A DNA stretch of 64,000 bases from Leptodontidium sp. MPI-SDFR-AT-0119 (lineage: Eukaryota > Ascomycota > Leotiomycetes > Helotiales > Leptodontidiaceae), in contig JAHLEZ010000029.1 in the NCBI GenBank assembly GCA_020726505.1, forward strand, positions 124,001 to 188,000, read 5' to 3'. Positions within the stretch are counted from its first letter, which is position 1, and the number at the start of each line of letters is the position of its first letter. Shown piece by piece: positions 57,084 through 64,000 of the stretch. The translations under genes and the position numbers were made by a program. A model generated the notes under the pieces. It saw nothing but the letters and a program-made list of their open reading frames with translations, did not search any database and was not told where the DNA came from.

Positions 57084-59281
57084 TCACGCTTTTCCCGCTC
57101 CCCTCACATCAGCCATCCACTGATCTTCATTCAAACTCCCCAGCCCCGCTTCAATAATAGCGCAAACCTCCCCTTCAGTCTGGGCACCGAAGAGCTTGCC
57201 CTCGAGTTCCGTGAGATACGCAACGGCGGCTCTGACTAGGACGGCATCGCCTTCGAAAACCGTCACATCCCAGAGACGGGTCGCGTTGTCGAGACTGAGG
57301 CTCTCGGTGAAGAGAGAGGTGAACATGTTGGAAAGGTAGGCGGATGGTGAGATGTTGAGGGTGGAGAGATGTTTGGCTAGGCGAGGAGATTTGAGCTTCA
57401 GGGTTGAGGTGAGGAGGGTGTAGGTGCGAGACATGGCGCCGTTGTCTGAGGTGTGGAAGGAGAGGGGAAGGGGCCGGTTAAGGAGGTTGGAGAGGGCCGA
57501 GAATGAGGCTGAGGGTGTAGGGAGGTTGAGAAGGAGGAGGGCTGCTATTGTCTGTGGGGATTGTTAGTGAATGTTGGTTGGGTGAAGAGAGGGGTGCTTA
57601 CACTTGTCCCAGGGACATATCCAACATCACTTCTATACATAGCATATGCCTTCAAAACATCCAACAATGCACCGTGAAGCGGACCATCCGGTTGGAAGAT
57701 CCTCAGCTCGGTGTAGGTGTTCGCTACATCCTTCTCGATCCTATCCAACCAAGCCTTCTTCTTCTCTTCATCAGGACTTAATTGTGAACCTCTGTTGATC
57801 GTCTTCTCCAAAGCTTGCGCTCTACGCAGAGCAGCAGTATATGAAGAGTCCGATAGGCCCAGTTGGTTCCCAATGGCCTTCTCCCACACGATGCCTCGAC
57901 TCCTAGGAGCGATTCCTCGCCACCAAAGTTCCCTTGTCCGTTTCTGTCGAGTGACTTCCTCCCAGTTTGGCAAGACATGCTCCTCCCATATCCTGAGTAG
58001 AGAATTGGCGGTGTCATCTCGGCAAGTTGTTTTCGCCTTGTTTTGAGCTTCTTTCTTGCGTTCTGCTTCCAGAGCAGATGCCATCATCTTCTGGTATTCC
58101 TTGAGATGGCGTTTCTCTTCTGCGGGATTTTTTGGTGGGAGCCATGAAGGTCGAGTCCGAGATAGGACAGCTTCTTTCTCTTTCGAAATTGGTAGCGGAT
58201 CGATCATGATGTCTGTCCTTCGCAGAGGTGGCAACTCCGCAATGGCAGACTTGACTCTCTGCTTCTCGACAACTGGGCGACTCTTGGTATTAAAACTTCT
58301 CCTCTGCATGGGGTTGTTCTCCACATCTTCAGCATGTGCTTCCAATGCCTCCGTTAGAGCTTTGGCTTCCTCACTCAATTCCGACAAGGCAGCAGTCCAG
58401 CTCTTGGCTCTACCCTTTGGAAATGTATCATGATTAAAGGGAAATTGTCCCATAGTTACTGCCCGATTCGCGTTTGTCCTTGGAGAGCGTAGTTCTCCTT
58501 GCTCGGCAGGTCGTGGTGATGTCCCATTCCCTACACTCCTCACCCTCTCCTTTGGTGGCCTCTCTGGACTCGTTGCCGTAGAGGTAGGCATACTCTTCGT
58601 CCGTTCCTTCAGCGGCCGTGGCGAGATCGGCACATTCTCCAGAAAGCACTCGTCGGGAACATCATCCCCATCGTCTTCATCACACTCCATCTCTAACTGC
58701 TCGGCAGTCTTCCTCTCCCTATTAGCCTGCCAACTCCCCCTCCTCGTCTTCAAAGCATTCATAGAAAGATTATAGCTAGCATTGCGCATTATATTCGGGC
58801 TCGAACTTCGGTGTCGTTTCATCTTTGGCAGAGAGGGTGCACTGGGACTCGACGGTCCTCTCCGCATGCCATTTTGTACAGGTTGCAGACCCAATCCATC
58901 CGTCACGCTCCGAACCTGACCACGCAGGCTGGGGAACGACGGCCTCCCTTTCCCAGCGGTCAATTCGCGCTGCACACGATTCCCATTCGTAGCAGACATC
59001 GGGACACGTTTTCGCGAGTTCGCTGTGTTTCGTAGATCGGTGGTAAAGGAGGCATCATACGGATTGCTGCTGGTTTTGACCTCGAAGGTCCCAATCTCGG
59101 CTTCGGATCTCGATTCGTCGTCCAGGCCGATATCTTCGAAATTGCCCACGTCCGAGATGATGCTGTTGTCGGACTGGTAGGAAGAGTGGAAGGAGGAGGA
59201 TTTCGAAGATTTCGACCCGGTCAGGTCGGGAGGTGAGCCTGGCATGGGCGAGGTGAGGCCGGCATGGTCGGTGAAGGTCAT
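57084..59281 (-). CDS. TBC-domain Rab GTPase-activating protein, TBC1D12/14-like
   Basis: Two exons (59281-57602 and 57551-57084, intron 50 nt) give 715 residues. The first 420 residues are Ser-rich and disordered (basic/SP motifs). The TBC domain starts at about 470 (RTRELWWRGIAPRSRGIVWE). The arginine finger is in IEKDVANTYTELRIF. The motif that normally carries the glutamine finger (YxQG) reads DVGYVPGTSTIAALLLLNLP here, so the Gln is Pro. SNLLNRPLPLSF, ISPSAYLSNMFTSLFTESLS and NATRLWDVTVFEGDAVLVRA complete the fold in the order of TBC1D12/14. It should act on a Rab GTPase on endomembranes; the altered finger may change or lower activity. Confidence 0.88.
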
Positions 59282-59805
59282 CGCATCTTCGTAGAGCGTT
59301 GTTGGGGGACAGGTGAGGGCTCTTTGCAGAGTAGCTATCTTGGCGGTTGGTGATCGGTCTGATCAATTGACGTGTCTGTGTTGTCTGTCTTATCTGTCGG
59401 TGTGGAAAGTTCGGATTGGTGTTTCAACTGATGATGAGACGGCCCCTGATGTGTTGATGGGATGACAGAAAGTCGTCGCGAAAGGCGCGGGCGCGGGAGA
59501 TGGAACAAGCGGTGGGTGGGTGTCTCAACAGAGGAGAGGAGAGATGGAAAATATAATTATAACGACCGTGGAAGGATGGTATGTGATGGGAGGAATTGAG
59601 GGATTAGCGGTATTAATCGAGTCGAATCGAGTTGATGTTGCTGCAGAAGCCGTGGGGTGTTGAGAAGTGTCGAGTAGTGTTGAGTAGAGTAGAGTAGGTA
59701 GAGAAGGTCGAAAAGAGGACTGTAGATGAGTAAAAGTAATGAGAGACGAGGGTGAGATTGTATGGTGAAGTAAAGTAAGGTGATCGTCGATTAGGAGGTG
59801 AGCGA

Positions 59806-59832
59806 GTGAAGAGTGAAGAGTGAAGAGTGAAG
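59806..59832. repeat. GTGAAGA tandem repeat
   Basis: About four copies of a 7-bp unit (GTGAAGA) in the TBC gene 5' region. Confidence 0.75.
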
Positions 59833-60412
59833 GCCAGCGTAGTGAGTGAGAAAGCAAAAAAGGCAAGAGCAGAACAGAGCAAGAGCAGGATCTGGCGTGG
59901 ATGGATGGATGGGATGTCCGGTGATTATGATGATGAATCCGTTCGTTCCTTCCTGCTTCCTTCCTGGCCGTTCTTTCCTTCCCTGTCCCTCTCGACTTCA
60001 AATCTGCTTGGATGTTCGTTCTGGGCCCTGCTTACCCCTGAATCGAATCGATGTCTGACTGCGCTAAGATTGCACGATCAAGATTAAAAACCGGGGATCC
60101 ACACCAATCCTCGGCTGTTGATTGGTCGGATAAAGGAGGGGACGGAGGAAAAGGTTAACGAATCGCCGTGCTGTGAGGAGAGTGGTTTGGTTCAGATCGA
60201 TGACATTTCAATCTGGGTGTGTGAAGGAAGGTCGTGATGGGTGTGGTGTGGTGTGGTTGATGGTGATGGTGATGTTTATGTGAGATAGGGGGTATGGATG
60301 AGGTTGAGGGTTTTGAATGTGGGTGAGGAGGGCAAGGAGAAGGATGATGTATGTACGTTTATGAGGGGAAGGGCAGGAAAACCGGATCAACAAGTCTGTT
60401 TTCTTAATCCCC

Positions 60413-60737
60413 CAATTGAATCGATCGAATTAATGCAAAAGGCAGGGAAGCAAGCAGTTGAAGGGAAAGATAAAGCCAGCCAACACACGCATATTTCTGG
60501 CGTCATGTCTTAACACTCTTCCCCCCCCAATCAATTGAATCGATTGAATTAATGCAGAAGGCAGGCAGGCAGGCAGGGCAGCAGTTAAGGATAAAGATAA
60601 AGTCTCCTCTCCTGGTGCTCCTCTGCAGTACATTCATTACTGTGCCTCTCCTCGAGCTCTCCCCTCCGCTACGCTACTTACTCAAATCAAGCCAGCCAAC
60701 GCACGCATATTTCTGGCGTCATGTCTCAACACTCTTA
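60413..60737. repeat. two interleaved duplicated blocks
   Basis: Block A (CAATTGAATCGAT-GAATTAATGCA) occurs at 60413 and 60532. Block B (AGCCAGCCAAC-CACGCATATTTC, continuing TGGCGTCATGTCT) occurs at 60474-60520 and 60690-60735 with two mismatches. The order is A, B, A', B'. Confidence 0.85.
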
Positions 60738-61594
60738 CTCCACCTACTTACTTACCTTCTCTCAGTCCAATCCCATGCCATACCTTCCAATCCACAGCCT
60801 GTCATCATAACTTCGTAAAAGATGCTCCTACTACTAGTTCTAGTGCCTACGATTTCTTGATTTCTTGATTCCAAGCATACCTTATCGCAAAACACCAGGC
60901 TTTCAAACTTTCTTTCTTAGTTCAACCTCCCCTCCTTCTCTCAACCGCCATCACCTCTTCACCGTTCAACCGTTAGTCGAACTTTCAAGCCACCGTCCTG
61001 CACGCTTCTGCAAGTCAATGATGCGTGGCTGGTTCGTTGGTGCGGCGGTGGTGCGCTGGTGGCTGATTCCTGGAATTTCCAGCCGAGCAGGGAATAAACA
61101 AGCTGGCGTGGACCTGAACCTAGTGGCTGGCAGTTGGCAGCGGGGGGCTGGCTTTCTCACGTGCAAGCGGTATTTCCGGACTGGAGTTCTTCAAGTTCAT
61201 ACCTAGCCTTTTCTTTTACAAGGCAGGCAGGCTGTAATTTTTCGAGAAGATTTACTTTGCCTATTTGACTGATGCACAACCATGGGCAGGAAGATGGAAG
61301 TATCTCATAGGTTTCGGTTTGATTGAAGGATGATGCATCACGTGACGCGGGCTGGAGAGGGGACATCCGGCGGATTTCAACCCTGCCTCTTCTCTTGGGT
61401 GGTTGGGATTATCTGCATGCAAACTGCAGTGAGATCTAGAAGGGGAATAAGGAATGGACTTTGGATTGTTTTGGACACGAGAATGAATGTTGTTTATTGA
61501 TGTTGCAATGCCTCACTTTAACCCTGCACATTTCTCGAGGGTGGGCATTCCTTGCTTCGGTGGACAAAACATAACAATAACAGAATAATGCAGC

Positions 61595-61612
61595 GCTTAC
61601 AAAATCGGCTTC
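61595..61612. repeat. 18-bp direct repeat, left copy
   Basis: GCTTACAAAATCGGCTTC, identical to 63904-63921; it overlaps the stop codon of the second HET exon. Confidence 0.9.
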
Positions 61613-63776
61613 AACAATTAATTATCGCGTATAGCGGAATTTGTTCTGTGTAATCCTCAGTTAGACATTCGCAAGTGACCAGACAGATATTGAAAGTGCC
61701 ATGGTCGAGACTGTATTGATAAACAGCTCTCCTGTAAATACCAAAAGATAAAGTTATATTGGAATTAAGTCACAGCTTTTCTCTTGAGTAATGAAGCTTC
61801 CCCAGAAGTTCTCAATATCTGACTTACTCGATACAAATAGTTTCATATTCGCCATTATAGAACCAGTTCGAGTTCGGCGGCAGTCCTCGCATGTTTAACG
61901 CTGCGTTACCTGGTTCTGATTCATACTTAGAATGATAGAACCTAAAGTAACCTAGCCGCTTATAGACAGTACCCATCGAATTAGTCAGTAATAGACCGCA
62001 TGAAGTATTCCCCATTGGTAGCGAGCTTCCTGTGTTGATTTCCAAGCACCAAATTTCTTGAGGCCTCTCCTCATCAGAGTCCCAATATGCGTGCAATGGA
62101 AGCGGAAGGAGGGTTTCTGTACCATAGCGCAGTCCAATAAATACCCCATTCTCCCAAAATGATCTACGCAAGAACCCAAGAACCTCCAGCTGCGCAAACT
62201 CCACTTCGCCATATTTGAAGTCTGGCGATTTCCAACGAGTCCGGTACTTGTCGTCTCCGGCCCTCTGAAGGGTATCTACACCACCAGCTGATAGTCGAGA
62301 TTCGTCAAAAATAACAGGACCGTCCAGAGATGCCCATGACCATGTTGGCCCATGCCTCTGGTTGCACCACCTATTGACTGCCATATCATCCGGCCGCCGC
62401 CATCGTAGTTGCCTACAGACGTCGAATCTCCAGAGACCTGCAACGTACTCGTCACTATCTAATTGCAAAAAGCTTCCAAATGCCTTTGCTATAGCAGCAA
62501 AAGCAGGGAGCCTATCAGCCTTCTGGCTTAGATCGCGCTCGGTGAACTCCTTCACTAGGTCCTGCCAGTCTCCAAAAGCCAGATCCAAGTCTCTCTTTGC
62601 CTCTGATGATGGATCATCAAGACGGCGAGGGAAAGGTGAATCGGTGACCTTACCAGTAAACAGGCGCTTGCTTGATGGATCATAAAAGTAGTTCTCGCCG
62701 CCGTCAACAAAAGTACCAGCTGGGCATTTCCATACGGTTTGTTTACGTCCGAATGAAAGAACACGGAACGATCGGAGACGCTCCTGGAAAGTCCAACCCC
62801 TTGAGTCAATGGGGTCATCGTGTGTAATGTCCAGACGGGTGGCAGAAAGAAAAGCCGATCTGATATTGCTAGCACTTTCCGGGCTGCGGCAGTATTTTAC
62901 TCGGCAGACCGATCCATAACTTTCACTAAGATCACGGTCTCGAAGAAAGCTATGGTCAGCTTGTGTAACTCGTGCAGCTATAATCGTGATAGAAGCGCCG
63001 GAATAGATGTGGTCCATTTTCGGCAGTTCTTGATTACAATCAGCTTTGTCATCTTGAACAATGCAGATGGCATCAACCCAGAGATATCTTAGTCCAAGTT
63101 CTCGCGTAGTAAAAATGGCCTCCTGGATAGTTTTCGAGAGATCCGTGAGTGCAAAGCCTTTACATCTTTCTTCTAGTTTTGCTTTTACCGTTTTCGATTT
63201 TTGATTGCCTCCCCAGCAGTAGCTAAGAGCTGCATATTGTTCAGCGCCTGCAGACACATCTTTACATATGCAGACGCCCTCGCTGCCTCCAACCCCAACG
63301 TCGATTAAACGAGCAGGGCGCTGCTGCCCACTGAGTGCTTTTCGTAGTATTTTGCAGTAGGTGTGCTTTTCGTCACACTCACGAATCCAACTGCGAATGA
63401 TACAAAAGCTCTTCATCGATCCTGGAGCAGAGTTTAGAGGCTCTCTATTCAAGTCGACAAAAGCCAGGCTGTCCTTTTGAGCGAACATAGAAAATCCATC
63501 GATCCCAAGAATGCAGGAGTCATCCAATACGGTTGCACCGTCCATCCAGCGAAAATCAACCCCCCCATTCTCAGTACAAGTTAAGACCAGCATCGGTCTT
63601 CTTGATGAGAAATCGGTGTTCTGGATAGGATATCTTTCGAGAATCACTTGGATGAATTTGCATCCATCCTCGTCTGCTCGCTCAACAGCCGTGAACGGTA
63701 GGGTAACTGAGCCAGACAAGGTAAAGGTGATGTTTTCGCAATGCCGGCAAAGGTGCGCGATTTCGTTTTCCGCCAT
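61611..63776 (-). CDS. HET-domain (heterokaryon incompatibility) protein
   Basis: Exon 1 (63776-61828) carries the three HET blocks: EQYAALSYCWGGNQKSKTV, then LGLRYLWVDAICIVQDDKAD, and SRGWTFQERLRSFRVLSFG. The stretch before it (RSWIRECDEKHTYC) is usual for this family. The frame would stop at TAA 61826-61824, but a perfect GTAAGT donor overlaps that stop and a TTTACAG acceptor at 61732 joins in phase to a 40-codon second exon (RAVYQYSLDHGTFNICLVTC) ending at 61611. That gives 689 residues instead of 650. HET proteins trigger programmed cell death after fusion of unlike strains; the partner is not known here. No other domain is visible in the C-terminus. Confidence 0.9.
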
Positions 63777-64000
63777 ATGAGCGACTCTTAGTCAAGACTT
63801 CAACAATGCGAAATAGCCAGGACAGAAATAGTGGAGTTGCGAACAAACTGCGCAGTTCCGGCTTGCAAGTAGAGAGGCACAACTGAGAAGAGGGTTTACA
63901 GTCGCTTACAAAATCGGCTTCCCCTCCGCACTCGCCAGAGCCCCACCTAAAGGTTGGGGCTAAGCGAAGTATCGTGGTGGCCAGCAGGCGCGAAGCACAT
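63777..64000. other. HET gene promoter and window end
   Basis: 5' flank of the HET gene. It carries the right copy of the 18-bp repeat. No further gene is readable before the window ends. Confidence 0.5.
63904..63921. repeat. 18-bp direct repeat, right copy
   Basis: Same 18 bases as 61595-61612, same orientation, 2309 bp apart, so the pair brackets the HET gene. Confidence 0.9.

Larger units (their letters stand above)
59282..61610. other. 2.3-kb intergenic region with duplicated blocks
   Basis: No gene is supported. It contains GTGAAGA tandem repeats (about 59806-59832), a GGTGATGGTGAT-type run near 60258-60272, interleaved duplicated blocks at 60413-60737, and AGGC tetramers at about 60558-60577. 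The left part is the long promoter and leader of the TBC gene. Confidence 0.5.

Noticed and set aside
1..64000. CRISPR arrays, rRNA genes, bacterial-type operons or ribosome binding sites
   Set aside because: None seen; spliced eukaryotic genes throughout, with no regularly spaced repeat-spacer pattern.

Overview
The window is a piece of a filamentous ascomycete (Pezizomycotina) genome. The genes carry many short introns (about 47-120 nt, GTAAGT-type donors, CTAAC-type branch sites). They include fungus-specific families (HET domain, NB-ARC/TPR NLR with a SesA-like head, DUF1479) and secreted plant-cell-wall enzymes, and there are RIP-like decayed transposon remnants. A leotiomycete-like plant- or litter-associated fungus would fit, but that is inference; no marker in the window fixes the class.

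Layout. 1-2223: a GH3 beta-glucosidase cut by the window edge (minus). 2224-5324: gene-poor. 5325-6371: a disordered Ser/Pro-rich conserved protein. 7131-8599: a secreted Gly/His- and Ser/Thr-rich protein whose frame changes at a 13-C run. 9554-10695: a GH43 arabinanase-like enzyme. 10856-14143: an intact six-exon NLR (SesA-like, NB-ARC, TPR). 14528-15923: a DUF1479 oxygenase-like protein. 16305-16727: a doubtful small gene. 16960-18836: an MFS sugar transporter. 19984-22546: Hel2/ZNF598 ubiquitin ligase. 23295-24351: a DEK_C/SWIB protein (Tri1/Uaf30-like). 25326-28871: the unfolded-protein-response sensor Ire1. 30098-31788: chaperonin subunit CCT2, head-to-head with eIF3b/Prt1 (32198-34522). 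35136-36448: a 6-phosphogluconate-dehydrogenase-like protein (NAD-binding plus DUF1932).

From about 36.5 to 56 kb the character changes. After a tRNA-Arg(ACG) come relics of pogo/Fot1-like and Tc1/mariner-like transposases, a 136-bp MITE with perfect 26-bp TIRs and TA target sites, a second inverted-repeat element, a tandem duplication and an AT-drifted dispersed repeat. Between these lie a decayed ankyrin gene with a deaminase-like C-terminus, a small secreted cysteine-containing (effector-like) gene, a MACPF-like plus jacalin-lectin gene, an uncharacterised multi-pass membrane protein, an orphan gene with an in-frame TAG, and a broken amidohydrolase. This is an accessory, rapidly evolving island next to a block of core housekeeping genes.

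From 57 kb ordinary genes return: a TBC Rab-GAP lacking the usual glutamine finger (57084-59281), then a repeat-rich intergenic stretch, then a HET-domain gene (61611-63776) flanked by an 18-bp direct repeat.

The most interesting items are the ankyrin/deaminase relic, the MACPF-jacalin gene with its duplicated 5' flank, the secreted cysteine-containing gene, the in-frame-stop orphan gene, and the left-arm NLR with the right-end HET gene as self/non-self recognition components. All exon boundaries were read by eye from frame continuity and splice consensus; no database search was run.
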